From NCBI GenBank assembly GCA_030430075.1, contig JAUIGN010000009.1, forward strand, positions 186,001 through 250,000: a DNA stretch of 64,000 nt, given 5' to 3'. The notes below the pieces were generated by a model. The model made no database searches and had not been told where the DNA came from. It worked only from the letters and a program-made list of their open reading frames with translations. This DNA comes from a bacterium (lineage in GTDB: Bacteria > Planctomycetota > Planctomycetia > Pirellulales > Pirellulaceae). How positions within the stretch are numbered: position 1 is the stretch's first letter; each line of letters opens with the position of its first letter. The translations under genes and the position numbers were made by a program. This document shows, in pieces, positions 20,851-30,437 of this stretch.

Positions 20851-21557
20851 CCATGTCGCTCCTGCTAAGCGTTCCATCCCAGACCTTCGTTGCCGCTACG
20901 GCCCTGGGCTTCCCTGAATGACCGACTTCTCTATTTCGCCGGGGCACCGCCAATTCGGAAGCCTGCCCGCAGCCGGCACGCACGCGCCGGTCGAACCCGA
21001 CCGATCCACCCGCGTGCATGCCTGGCACAGCGCCAGAATCACGCACGGGTTCGTTCGGTCAGAGCTGCCGCTGGCCGACCGCCGACGACACGCCTGCCGC
21101 GACAATCATCATACGTTCTGAACGGACTCGGGCAAGCCGAGCCGGATGCCGTGTCCCACCGGATTCCCTGCAGGGCCCGCTGGCCGAACCACGGTAGAGC
21201 GCGACCTCCCCCCTTGAACGTCGCGATGTGACGCGCGATACTTCTGCTCACCGTGACCGTCGCTGGGCAACACGCCGGCGGCCGCGATCCTCGCATCTGC
21301 AAAGGAGGTCCCCGCGGTCGAAGCCGGCAAGCGGACGGTCACGATTCCGCAGCGGGTACCGAGCGTGCTCAGAGCCGTCTCGCTCGCCGCCGCGGGTCGA
21401 CGGCCCGGCGAGACGACAGGTTTCGTTGCTGAGTGAGGATCACCGAGCCCGTCCGGTGATTCCATCCTGACAAAGGCCCCATGATCCCAGGGATTCGCCC
21501 TGCGGATGACGTCAAAACACCAATTCGTTTAGTCGAGCTAGGAAAGAGGACAGACGT
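20851..21557. other. 700-bp region without a supported gene
   Basis: The stretch between the STAS gene start and tpx. Long overlapping open frames exist on both strands, as expected at this GC content, but none shows a family motif or a good start. The last 60 bp before tpx are less GC-rich and likely hold its promoter. Confidence 0.35.
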
Positions 21558-22079
21558 ATGACACGCTCCGCCGCTGTGACGTTCAAAGGGAACCCGATGA
21601 GCCTGGCCGGTGAGGCCGTTCAAGTTGGACAAGCGGCTCCGGATTTTACCGTTCACTACTTCCAGGATGGCCTGCAAACGATCACGCCAGCCGACCTGAA
21701 GGGAAAGCCAACAATCATCAGCGTCGTCCCGTCGCTCGACACGGGCGTTTGCCAGGTTCAGACCAAGCGTTTCAATCAAGAACTGGGTGCACTGGGCGAC
21801 AAGATCAACGCCGTCACGATCAGCCTCGACCTGCCGTTCGCCATGAACCGGTTTTGCGGCGCGGAAGACATTACGTCGATGCAGGTCGGCAGTGACTACC
21901 AGGACCGCAGCTTCGGTCAGAACTGGGGGATGCTGATCGAAGAATTGAAACTGCTGGCCCGGGGCGTTTTCGTCCTGGATGCCGAAGGCAAGGTTGTGTA
22001 CGCCGAAACGGTCGGCGAAGTCACCGATGAACCGGACTATCAGGCCGCCCTGGCAGCCCTCCAGGGCCTGCTGGGCTAG
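21558..22079 (+). CDS. tpx: Thiol peroxidase, Tpx type
   Basis: A 173-aa atypical 2-Cys peroxiredoxin that reduces peroxides using thioredoxin. The start at ATG 21558 has an AGAGGA ribosome site, and VTFKGNPMSLAG aligns with the Tpx N-terminus. The peroxidatic Cys lies in PSLDTGVCQVQTKRFNQE and the resolving Cys in SLDLPFAMNRFCGAED, both at family positions. The C-terminal EVTDEPDYQAALAAL also matches. Both active cysteines are encoded by normal Cys codons. Confidence 0.97.
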   Translation: MTRSAAVTFKGNPMSLAGEAVQVGQAAPDFTVHYFQDGLQTITPADLKGKPTIISVVPSLDTGVCQVQTKRFNQELGALGDKINAVTISLDLPFAMNRFCGAEDITSMQVGSDYQDRSFGQNWGMLIEELKLLARGVFVLDAEGKVVYAETVGEVTDEPDYQAALAALQGLLG

Positions 22080-22093
22080 CCGCATCGATTCAC

Positions 22094-22121
22094 CAGCCGT
22101 TGGACGTTTCCCCAGCGGCTG
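22094..22121 (+). terminator. Hairpin just after tpx, possibly REP-like
   Basis: CAGCCGTTGG, an 8-nt loop and CCAGCGGCTG form a 10-bp stem with one G-T pair, 15 bp after the tpx stop. There is no T-run. The 3' arm plus its flank (CGGCTGATGAATC, then TCCGGG) recurs at 7409-7430, so this may be a dispersed palindromic repeat rather than a plain terminator. Confidence 0.5.
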
Positions 22122-22282
22122 ATGAATCATCCGGGCTGACATCGCCGGCCCACGACCAGACCGGGAGCACGCCACGATCTGGCTCGCTACCAATCGTCGC
22201 TTGACGACACGTTCGTTGGTCAATGCCGTGATGTGGGTGCGCGGTTTGCGCGTGAATGTTGCGACGTGACGTGCTTGCGCGA

Positions 22283-22342
22283 GTGAGATTGGAGACCTTC
22301 GGTCGATGGTTTCGGCGGGGTCAGAGACCCGCGCCGAGCACG
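22283..22342 (+). repeat. Dispersed intergenic repeat, copy 1
   Basis: A segment of about 57 bp starting ATTGGAGACC and ending GACCCGCGCCGAG. It matches the reverse complement of about 39661-39717 with only a few differences. Both copies lie between genes, and both run into short arrays built on GACCCGCGCCGAG. Confidence 0.75.
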
Positions 22343-22478
22343 AATTGTGACCCGTGCTGAGTGCGAATCGTGACCCGCGCTGAGCGCGAATCGTGACCCG
22401 CGCCAAGCACGAATCGTGACCCGCGCCAAGCGCGAATCGTGACCCGCGCCGAGCACGAATCGTGACCCGCGGTGTGCG
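22341..22478 (+). repeat. Six-copy 23-bp tandem repeat
   Basis: Six head-to-tail units of 23 bp start at 22341, 22364, 22387, 22410, 22433 and 22456. The consensus begins CGAATCGTGACCCGCG and ends C(C/T)(G/A)AGC(G/A). The inner units differ by one to three bases, and the outer two are more diverged. A 23-bp unit is not a multiple of three, so the array is not a coding repeat. There are no unique spacers, so it is not CRISPR. Confidence 0.88.
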
Positions 22479-22500
22479 AGTCATCGTCGCCGGCGCGGTT

Positions 22501-25242
22501 TTACGGGGAACTGAGCGTCAGCCGGGCGTCGAGCACTTTGCCGATCCGGTTGGCCGACTCCTGCAAATGGGCCCGCGTGTAGCTGTCCAGCTTCTCATTG
22601 TCTTCCAGCACGCGATTCATCTTCTTCTGCAGCGCATCCAGTTCGGCGTAAGCAATCGTCTGGCAGTCATCAGGAGCAGACGTCTGCCCCATGGCCAGGC
22701 GGCTGAGCCGTCGCAATTGGTCTCGTTGGAGGTTTCTCCGCACGCTCGAGATCGCCGGTTTGCGGTTCGTGTAGTCACCATCGTCCTTGATGGTATTCAG
22801 TTCGGCGAAGACGGCGCTGTTGATCCGTTCGATGACTTCGGCCGTGGACAACACGTCCTTGTCCGCCGGCGTTTTCAGCTCGGTATCGTGGATTCGTTCC
22901 AAGACGGTCGTCGAGAACAGTTGGCTGAGAATCCTGGCCTGCCACATCGCGATCGTGGCGTGGAGCGGGAAATCCTTGCGTGAACTTCCCGACGTGCCCC
23001 AGTGCGACCAGTTGGACCGTGCCAGGTAACCAAACAGTTCCGCGGGGAAGTCGTACGCCTTGCTGCTGAACACTTCGGCTTCGAGCAGGTCGAGTGCCTC
23101 CCGCTGCTGCTTCACGTCGACCATTTCGATTGGCGGCTTGGCGTCCTTGTCGCCCTTGTGACTGCGCCGGGTGTGCAAGCCGCCGACGTACCGCGCCGCA
23201 AAGAACATCGCTTGACCGTGCTGCGAGAGCAGGATGTTGAAGGCCCGCCGCGCCTGGGTGTAGTCATCCCCTTCCTTGGTCGTCCTTTCGACGAGGTTGG
23301 GCATGACTTCCTTGACGATCTGGGCTCGCATCTTGGCAAACTCCAGTGCATCTCCTCCCAAATCGAAGCGATTGGAATCCGGGTCCGGGTCGGATCCCAG
23401 CGTATCCTCATCGGTCGCGTACTGCAGTTGCGGATCGCCGCTGCGTGCCGCAATCTTCTTGAGCTCGGCGACTTCGCCGGTCGTTCCCCCGGACAATGGC
23501 TTGTAACCATACTCGATCGCCCAGTGGTCGTACGGTCCCAGGGTGGTTGTGTAGTAATCCCCTTGCTTCCAATCCTTGGGGACAATGTTGGTGGGGTTGT
23601 AGTCCATCACCGAAGCCACCAGCGGCTGCCCTGTCTCCTGGTTCATCGCTTTGAGGTCGAGCATCTTGCTGGCCTTGAAATTGTGCCGCAGTCCGAGCGT
23701 GTGGCCGACCTCGTGCATGGCCACTTCCTTGAGGCCTTGCGTGATCATTTTCTGCTGCTGTTCGGCCGCCACTTTGGGGTCCGCCTTGGCCAGCAGGGCC
23801 GACGCACCGAAGGCCAGTTGCCGAGCCATCCCGCGGTTGAGCATGCAATTGGGCTGGTGAATTCCTAATAGGGTTTCTCCACTGTTCGGCTCGACCTTGG
23901 CGGCTTCGAGCGGACCGCCCGTCATCGCCGCCACCTCGGCCGGCGTGAGCGTCTCGAATTCTTCTTTCCAAAACTGCAGAAAATCCGCATCAAAGATGAT
24001 GTCGGCGTCGAGGATTTCACCGGTCCTCGGATTCACCCGCGACGGTCCCATCGCAAAGCCGGCACTGGCGGTGATCCAACGAAAGGTGTTGTAGCGAATG
24101 TCCTCTGGATCCCAATCGTCCGTGTCCAACTGCTGGCGGACCTCCAGCGCGTTGACCCAGCCGGCGGTCTCGAAGGCCCGGTTCCATTCCTCGATCCCGT
24201 CCCGGATCGCGCTGCGATACTGGTGAGGGACCGTCTTCTCGATGTAGAAAATGATCGGCTTCTTCGGCTGAAAAGGGGCACTCGAAGCCCCCGGCGCTTT
24301 CTGCAAGTTCCAGCGGTTGATGTAGCGGGTAAACTGATCCCGGTCGCTCTTCTTGCTATAGTCCTTCTGCACCGTCATGAAGTAACCGACCCGGTCGTCG
24401 GCCATCCGCGGCACGTAGCCGGTGCTCTCCAACTTGCTGATCGAGTAATGGACGTTGATCGTCGCGGCCCTTGAGTCCGCCACGGTATCAAACGAAAATC
24501 GGCCGCTCGACGCATACGTGGCGGCAACTTCCAGCTCGAGGTTCTTCGGAAACGCCTTGACCTTGGCCCAGGTCGACCGATCGGCGGAGAAACCGAAGCC
24601 GGGCAATGTCTGGGCGATCTGCGGTAAATCGCTCATGAAGATCGGGGTCAGGTCGACCAGGTCGCCGCCCCGCGGACCCTTCGTGACAATCCGTAAACTG
24701 AACAAGACGCTATCGGTGAACGCGTTGCCGACCGCGATGTTCTCGGGATAGCCGGACTTGGCCTTGAAGCGGACATTCTTGCGAATCACGTGCACGCGAT
24801 CGTCAATCTTGCGAAACTTCCAGACCCAGTCATCACCATTTCCCCAACTGAAACCTCCCAGCAACGGGGTCTGGCCGATGCCCTTGGCAATCGAAATCAG
24901 CACGATGTACTCATTGTTGTAGTCCGAACCGCCAAATTCACCGTAGAGCTTGCTCCCTTTCTGGTACACCGTGAGGAGCCCGCTGTGGACCTTGGCATCC
25001 TTCAACAGGACGGCGTGTGCCGGTGTCGACGACTTCGAGCTCGACGAAGGTGACGACGAGCTGGATGACGAGCCAGGATTGGTCGAGGGACTCTCGGCCG
25101 CAGTTTCACCGCGAGCTGCCTCCTCGGCGGGAGACTCGTTAGACACCGCCTCCTGGCCAGTTGCCGGCGAGCCGAACAAGGTGACAACGAACAGGGCCGA
25201 AACGAACAGAGCCGTCCACGACAGACACCGACAATGATTCAT
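22501..25242 (-). CDS. Exported zinc-dependent metalloprotease (DUF5117/DUF4953 type)
   Basis: A 913-aa secreted protein. The signal peptide (LFVSALFVVTLFGSPATGQ) is followed by a Ser/Glu/Ala-rich linker with long Ser runs near residues 50-70. The central region carries the zincin signature HEVGHTLGLRH: His510, Glu511, His514 and His520, with SVMDYNP about 30 residues later acting like a Met-turn region. Blocks such as GYVPRMADDRVGYFMTVQKD and YIEKTVPHQYRSAIRDGIEEWN are typical of the large bacterial metalloprotease family annotated with DUF5117, DUF5118 and DUF4953 domains. It is probably periplasmic or extracellular. It stands alone. Confidence 0.88.
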   Translation of the reverse strand: MNHCRCLSWTALFVSALFVVTLFGSPATGQEAVSNESPAEEAARGETAAESPSTNPGSSSSSSSPSSSSKSSTPAHAVLLKDAKVHSGLLTVYQKGSKLYGEFGGSDYNNEYIVLISIAKGIGQTPLLGGFSWGNGDDWVWKFRKIDDRVHVIRKNVRFKAKSGYPENIAVGNAFTDSVLFSLRIVTKGPRGGDLVDLTPIFMSDLPQIAQTLPGFGFSADRSTWAKVKAFPKNLELEVAATYASSGRFSFDTVADSRAATINVHYSISKLESTGYVPRMADDRVGYFMTVQKDYSKKSDRDQFTRYINRWNLQKAPGASSAPFQPKKPIIFYIEKTVPHQYRSAIRDGIEEWNRAFETAGWVNALEVRQQLDTDDWDPEDIRYNTFRWITASAGFAMGPSRVNPRTGEILDADIIFDADFLQFWKEEFETLTPAEVAAMTGGPLEAAKVEPNSGETLLGIHQPNCMLNRGMARQLAFGASALLAKADPKVAAEQQQKMITQGLKEVAMHEVGHTLGLRHNFKASKMLDLKAMNQETGQPLVASVMDYNPTNIVPKDWKQGDYYTTTLGPYDHWAIEYGYKPLSGGTTGEVAELKKIAARSGDPQLQYATDEDTLGSDPDPDSNRFDLGGDALEFAKMRAQIVKEVMPNLVERTTKEGDDYTQARRAFNILLSQHGQAMFFAARYVGGLHTRRSHKGDKDAKPPIEMVDVKQQREALDLLEAEVFSSKAYDFPAELFGYLARSNWSHWGTSGSSRKDFPLHATIAMWQARILSQLFSTTVLERIHDTELKTPADKDVLSTAEVIERINSAVFAELNTIKDDGDYTNRKPAISSVRRNLQRDQLRRLSRLAMGQTSAPDDCQTIAYAELDALQKKMNRVLEDNEKLDSYTRAHLQESANRIGKVLDARLTLSSP

Positions 25243-25494
25243 GCGTTGATTACCTCAAGGAGGGAGTTTCGGAGTGCTCGCTGGGAGGCGAGGCTGGAGG
25301 GATCGGGGCAACGCCCGGACTTCCAAACCAGTAAACTATAACCCACGCTAACGACTTTGCGGCGTAGGCAAGATCGAGGGCTTGGGGATTCACTGCATTC
25401 GGTTGATAACGAGGGAGAAGAGGCAACTTCTACAGCTCGCGACCAATTTAACAGTATTGCCGATTGTATTGCTTGACAACTGCCAGGCTGGGGA
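25243..25494. other. Divergent promoter region
   Basis: 250 bp between the metalloprotease and phosphotransferase starts. The part from 25380 to 25480 is clearly more AT-rich than the surroundings, which suggests promoters, but no pair of boxes with good spacing could be fixed. Confidence 0.35.
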
Positions 25495-26523
25495 ATGTCA
25501 GATTTACCGCAGATCAAGAACGTCCTGGACCATTACGGCATCCCCGTCGTTGAATCGATCGAGCCGCTTGGCAACGCCGGCGGTTTCAGCGGGGCCGACC
25601 TGTGGCGGGTAACGACTCCACAAGGCCTTTTCTGCTTGCGAAAGTGGCCTACCCGGGAGCCATCCGAACAACGGCTGCGGTGGATCCACCGTACGCTTCA
25701 GCAGGCGGCCGACCGGGGGCTGACGGAGGTCCCCGTCCCCCTGCCCCACCAGGGTCGTGATACCGTCCTGGTGTACCGCCGAGCCCGCTTCGAGCTTACC
25801 CCGTGGAAGCCTGGCCATGCCGATTTTCGGGCACGCCCCAGTTCCGCCCGGCTCCGTTCTGCGATGAATGTGCTGGGCCGATTTCATGTGGCGGTCGGGG
25901 CCGATGCACACCAGGGCCGCGACGATCTCGGTGTTTCGCCCGGCATAAACCAGCGGCTGCAACGTTTACGGGAGTTAATGGCGGGCGACGCGGCGCGGAT
26001 CACGTCCGCCGTCGCCGGTTGCCGAGATCCGGACATTCGCGACCGCGGCCGGCGGCTGATCGACCACTTCGCTGGGGGTGCTCCGTTCGTCCTGCGGCAG
26101 TTGGAACAGGCAGCCCAACGTGAAGTTCCCCTGCAGCCATGCATCCGCGACATCTGGCACGACCACCTCCTTTTCACCGGTGAAAAGGTTACCGGCATTG
26201 TCGATTTTGGGGCCATGCGCCCCGATTCCGTCGCGGCCGATGTCGCCCGTCTGGTCGGCAGCCTGGCCGGCGACTGCCACCACACCTGGTCCGCCGCACT
26301 CGCCCACTACGAAACCCGCCGCCAGCTATCACCCGGCGAACGCCAACTTGTCCAAGCCTTTGACCGCAGCGGTGTGCTGATGTCCGGCCTCACCTGGCTG
26401 CAGTGGATATGCGTCGAAGGGCGGCAATTCGAAAACTGGCCGGGAGTCCTCGGCCGCCTGGACGACAACCTCGCTCGGCTGGACGATCTGGGTCGCACGA
26501 TGGGAGCGCCCGGGCCGCAGTGA
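25495..26523 (+). CDS. APH-family phosphotransferase
   Basis: A 342-aa kinase-like fold of the aminoglycoside/choline kinase superfamily. N-terminal lobe: PLGNAGGFSGADLWRVTTPQGLFCLRKWP with the ATP-lobe Lys. C-terminal lobe: IRDIWHDHLLFTGEKVTGIVDFGAMRPDSVAADVARLVGS, which has the catalytic D-x-x-x-x-H/N segment and the metal-binding Asp of VDFG. The usual HGDxxxxN is altered to WHDHLLF here, as in other planctomycete members. The substrate is a small hydroxylated metabolite, not predictable. Divergent from the metalloprotease. Confidence 0.82.
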   Translation: MSDLPQIKNVLDHYGIPVVESIEPLGNAGGFSGADLWRVTTPQGLFCLRKWPTREPSEQRLRWIHRTLQQAADRGLTEVPVPLPHQGRDTVLVYRRARFELTPWKPGHADFRARPSSARLRSAMNVLGRFHVAVGADAHQGRDDLGVSPGINQRLQRLRELMAGDAARITSAVAGCRDPDIRDRGRRLIDHFAGGAPFVLRQLEQAAQREVPLQPCIRDIWHDHLLFTGEKVTGIVDFGAMRPDSVAADVARLVGSLAGDCHHTWSAALAHYETRRQLSPGERQLVQAFDRSGVLMSGLTWLQWICVEGRQFENWPGVLGRLDDNLARLDDLGRTMGAPGPQ

Positions 26524-26877
26524 TGAAATCGATGGCGCGAATCAAGGTCGCCGTTGGCCGATCACACGCGACAGGCACGCTCGGTTGGACGCCCCTACGC
26601 GGGCGTACCCGCCGATCGGTACCGCGCTGTTGGATCGATCGCCAATTGTGAGCAAGATCACCGACTTTTTTGCGGCGGCGGCCAATAATCTTGCCATCCG
26701 ACGGCCTTCCACCGAACGCAGCATCCGTCATGTTGCCGGACCGTGGCGGAGGCCGCTCGTGGCTCCGTTGACCGCACATCGTGGGTGGTCCTAGAATCAG
26801 AGGACGCTCAGTAACCAAACTGCCCTGGTTGTTCCTGTTCGCCGCCGAGCCGACCATCACCTACCGAAAGTTACATT
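26524..26877. other. 350-bp intergenic region
   Basis: No supported gene. It probably carries the promoter of the dsbD-like gene. I saw no hairpin with a T-run and no RNA gene. Confidence 0.35.
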
Positions 26878-29436
26878 ATGTCGCTCCGTACGTTCACCCC
26901 GTTCGTCCTCGGGTTGGCGATCCTCCTCGGCAGTTCGGCCGCCCATGTCGTGGCACAGGCGCCGGACGAACCGCAACTGAACCTGCTGGACCAACTCCAG
27001 CCCTTTCCCGGCGCACCCGGCCTCCCGGGCCAGGATCTGGTGTTGGCTGCCGAGTTTCGACTGGCCGAGGGAAGCCGTGAGGGGCGGCTCTCCGTGATCG
27101 CAACGATCGGCCCCGGCTGGCACTTGTACTCGGTGACGCAGAAGGCGGGGGGGCCGATGCGCTCCGTGATGAAGGTCGCCCCGTCCGACCAGTACGAAGT
27201 CATGGGCGAGTTCCGCCCCAACACCCCGCCGAATATCAAGACGTACGAGTTTTTCAAAGTCCCCGCCGAAGAGCATGACGGCGAAGTGATCTGGACGGCC
27301 CCGATCCGGCTCAACGAGTCCGTCGACCCGGCCAACCTGCAAATCATGATCGACTTTGAAGGACAGGTCTGCCAGGACGACGGAGTCTGCTTGCCCAAGA
27401 CGGAGACCCTCACCGCCGAATTCGCGGGCACCTATGAAGCGGCCAAGGCCACCGGTCAGTATCGGGGGCCGCGCGATCACATCACGATTCTGGGTTCCGT
27501 TTCACCGCAATCCGTCCAGCCGGGCGGCACGCTGACCCTCACGCTAAGTGCCGAACCGGATGCGCCGTGGCACGTGTACGCGTATGCCCCCACGGAAGGT
27601 GACGGGATTTCCAAGCCGACGCTGGTGGTGGTCGAGCCGCCGGCCGGCTGGCAGGTCGGTCCCACCCAACCGTCTTCGCCACCCCATGAAGAAGAGACGG
27701 GCGACGAATTGGAGCCGATCACCCGGTACCACGAGGGTTCGGTTCAATGGACGACGACGATTCGTGTTCCCGACGATGCCCAGCCCGGAACGGTCGAATT
27801 GCGTGGCGCCATGGGCTATCAGGTCTGCACGCCGACCGGCTGCGACATGCCGCAAGCGGTCACTTACGTTGCCCGCATCAACGTCGGATCGCGAGACGAT
27901 GGGCCAGCTCCCCTGGCGTTTGAAAAGGGCAAGTACGGGAGCGTTTCCAAGCTGGCCGCCGCCGCCGCTGCCGACGCCGCCGCCAGTGATCCTCCGGTTG
28001 CCGCCGCCAGCGGCACGCCGCTCGACCTCTCCAACCTCGAGACCACCACCGCCAACGCGGACGCACCGATCGCATTCGTCCTCCTGACGGCCTTTCTGGC
28101 AGGCCTGATCCTCAACTTCATGCCCTGCGTGCTGCCGGTCATCGGCCTCAAGGTCATGTCGTTCGTGCAACAGGCGGGCGACAGCCGCTCGCGAATCTTC
28201 ATGCTCAACCTCTGGTTCTGCATCGGCCTGATGGCGGTCTTCATGGTCCTGGCGACGCTGGCCGTGACGATGGGGTTGAGCTGGGGGCAGCAGTTCAGCA
28301 GCGCCACCTTCAACATCGTGTTGAGCGCCGTCGTCTTCGTGTTTGCCCTCAGTTTCCTGGGCGTGTGGGAGATTCCCATTCCAGGGTTTGTGGGGACGGG
28401 CAAGGTCAACAACCTGGCCACCCAGGAAGGCCCCTCCGGCGCATTCTTCAAAGGCATGCTGACCACCGTGCTGGCGACCCCCTGTAGCGGCCCGATGCTG
28501 ACGCCGGCCTTGACCTGGGCGGTCTCGCAACCGCCCTTGATCACGTACACCGGCTTTGCCTGCGTCGGCCTGGGCATGGCCAGTCCGTATTTGCTGATCG
28601 GTGCCTTTCCAAAGCTGGTCTCCTTCCTGCCCAAGCCGGGTGCCTGGATGGACACCTTTAAGAACGTGATGGGGTTCGTCCTTTTGGGGACCGTGATCTT
28701 TCTGCTGACCTTTATCGAGATTCCCTACGTCGTCCCCACGATCGCCTTCTTGATCGGGCTGTGGGCCGCCTTCTGGTGGATCGGCAGAATTCCGATTACG
28801 GCCTCATTCGACAAGAAGTGCGCCGGCTGGCTGGCGGCGGGGGCGTTCGCCCTGCTGATCGGGCTGGGCATGTTCGGCGGCCCCATCTTCCCGTTTAGCA
28901 GCAAGAATCTGCTGGCCGTCATGCAGGGCCGCTTCGATCGGGCCGTTGACCGGGAATTGGCCACGCGGCTCGGTTCGGATGCCGAGTTGGCCGCCTCGCC
29001 GGAATCCGAAAACGAACTCCCCTGGCAACCGTATTCCAGGTCGCTCCTGGAAAAACTGACCTCCCAGAAGAAGACCGTATTCGTCGACTTCACCGCCGAC
29101 TGGTGACTGACGTGCAAAGCAAACGAGGCGGTCGCCTTGAATCAACCGGAAACCAAAGCTTTTGTCGAAGCCGAGGGTATCGTCACCCTGAAAGCAGACA
29201 AGACACACACCGCGCCGGAAGTCGATGAGCTGCTGCGGCAGCTTGGCAACAAGGGTGGATCGATTCCGTTCTACGCGATCTTCCCTGCCGACAACCCCAA
29301 CAAACCGATTCTCATGGACGGACTGCTGGCCTCTCCAGCCCAGATCATCGCCAAGTTCAAAGCGGCCAACGCTGGCAACAGATCGCCCGATGGACATGCC
29401 GCCAACGACACGGTCATGGCAACGCCGGCCCCGTAA
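26878..29436 (+). CDS. DsbD-like thiol:disulfide interchange protein with predicted selenocysteine (TGA at 29104)
   Basis: An 852-residue membrane protein that would carry electrons from cytoplasmic thioredoxin to the periplasm. After a signal peptide come two DsbD-alpha-like domains, each with a Cys pair (GQVCQDDGVCLPK near 165-175; GYQVCTPTGCDMPQ near 315-325). The CcdA-like membrane domain follows (NFMPCVLPVIGLK, LATPCSGPMLTP, about 400-690), then a C-terminal thioredoxin domain. That domain begins VFVDFTADW, and the next codon is TGA (29104-29106), then LTCKANE. The frame continues uninterrupted for 110 codons to 29436 and looks like a normal thioredoxin fold (VTLKADKT, GSIPFYAIFP). The TGA replaces the first Cys of the CxxC motif, giving U743-L-T-C746. 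A GGTC-loop hairpin follows. Automated calling would split this into a 742-aa protein and a spurious short ORF. A plain nonsense mutation is the alternative. Confidence 0.85.
29104..29138 (+). promoter_or_regulatory. Candidate bacterial SECIS element
   Basis: It starts with the in-frame TGA (29104-29106). A 5-bp stem (GAGGC 29125-29129 with GCCTT 29134-29138) closes a four-base GGTC loop at 29130-29133. The loop begins 24 nt after the TGA. Bacterial SECIS hairpins recognised by SelB usually sit about this far downstream and have exposed G and U in a short apical loop, such as the GGUC in E. coli fdhF. The stem is short, so the structure is suggestive, not proof. Confidence 0.6.
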
Positions 29437-29571
29437 CATGGTGGGAACAACGACGAAGCGAGGGAACGACGCCCCCGTTGTTTACGTCGCCCGTTGGTCC
29501 GTGCCGGCGGGCTGCTTTCGTGGAGCGAATGCCGAGCTCGTGATTTCTTCGTTCCGTAGCGAGTCAACAGC

Positions 29572-30348
29572 ATGTGCGGCCGATTTACTTTGCGCGCCAA
29601 TCTCAACCTCATCCTGCAGCAGTTTGCCCTGACTGAGGTCCCGGATCTGACACCCCGCTATAACATCGCGCCGACGCAGATGGTGCCCGTGATCCGCGCG
29701 GGCGCGTCCGGGCGGGAACTGGTCATGCTTCGCTGGGGCTTGATCCCCTCCTGGTCGAAGGACGAAAAGATGGGCAATCGCCTGATTAACGCGCGCAGTG
29801 AGACGGCCGCCCAAAAACCTTCGTTTCGCTCCGCCTTTCGCCGCCGCCGCTGCCTGGTGGTCGCCGACGGCTTCTACGAGTGGAAGAAAGTCAATCCTGA
29901 TCCCGTCGGCGCCGAGCAATCTGAGCCGGCAGACGACGACACCAGCAGGTCAGCCCGTCCCAAGCCGCGCCGCACGGCACGGAAGCCGCAACCGGTCAAG
30001 CAACCTTACTTCATTCAGATGCGTGATGAGCGTCCGTTCGCGTTTGCCGGCTTGTGGGAGACCTGGCCAGGCCCCAAGGGAGCCGAACTGCCCGCGCCGA
30101 TCCAAAGCTGCACCATCCTGACGACCGAACCGAATGACTTGATGCAGCCCTTGCACGACCGGATGCCGGTGATCTTGCCTTCGGCCGACTACTCGATGTG
30201 GCTTGACCCCGAGTTTGAATCGGTGGATGCCCTGCAGGCCCTTCAGCGACCGTATGCAGCGGATGAGATGATCGCCACCCCAGTCAGTACATTCGTGAAC
30301 AGCCCCAGAAACGACGCCCCGCAGTGCATTGAAGCCGCGGAAGTTTGA
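29572..30348 (+). CDS. yedK: SOS response-associated (SRAP) protein, abasic-site shield
   Basis: 258 aa, the bacterial HMCES/YedK family. It begins MCGRFTL; after Met removal Cys2 forms a covalent thiazolidine link to abasic sites in single-stranded DNA. Other signatures present: PRYNIAPTQMVPVI, RWGLIPSWSK, NARSETAAQKPSFRSAF and CLVVADGFYEWKK with the catalytic Glu; the conserved His lies in MQPLHDRMPVIL. A 40-residue Pro/Arg/Lys-rich insert (about residues 108-145) sits after YEWKK, as in some other planctomycete members. The gene follows the DsbD-like gene by 135 bp. Confidence 0.95.
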   Translation: MCGRFTLRANLNLILQQFALTEVPDLTPRYNIAPTQMVPVIRAGASGRELVMLRWGLIPSWSKDEKMGNRLINARSETAAQKPSFRSAFRRRRCLVVADGFYEWKKVNPDPVGAEQSEPADDDTSRSARPKPRRTARKPQPVKQPYFIQMRDERPFAFAGLWETWPGPKGAELPAPIQSCTILTTEPNDLMQPLHDRMPVILPSADYSMWLDPEFESVDALQALQRPYAADEMIATPVSTFVNSPRNDAPQCIEAAEV

Positions 30349-30437
30349 CGAGCGGCGGCGCCCTGGGACGCACCTCGATCGATTCCGCAGTTCTGCTTGC
30401 TCGACCTCAGCGCGGGAGGGCGGCGCACGCCGTCCGC

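Noticed and set aside
22341..22478. CRISPR array
   Set aside because: Units are directly adjacent with no variable spacers and no cas genes nearby.
29137..29436. 99-aa separate gene after the DsbD-like gene
   Set aside because: Same frame as the DsbD-like gene, starts with TTG inside a thioredoxin fold and lacks its first strand; better explained by TGA read-through.
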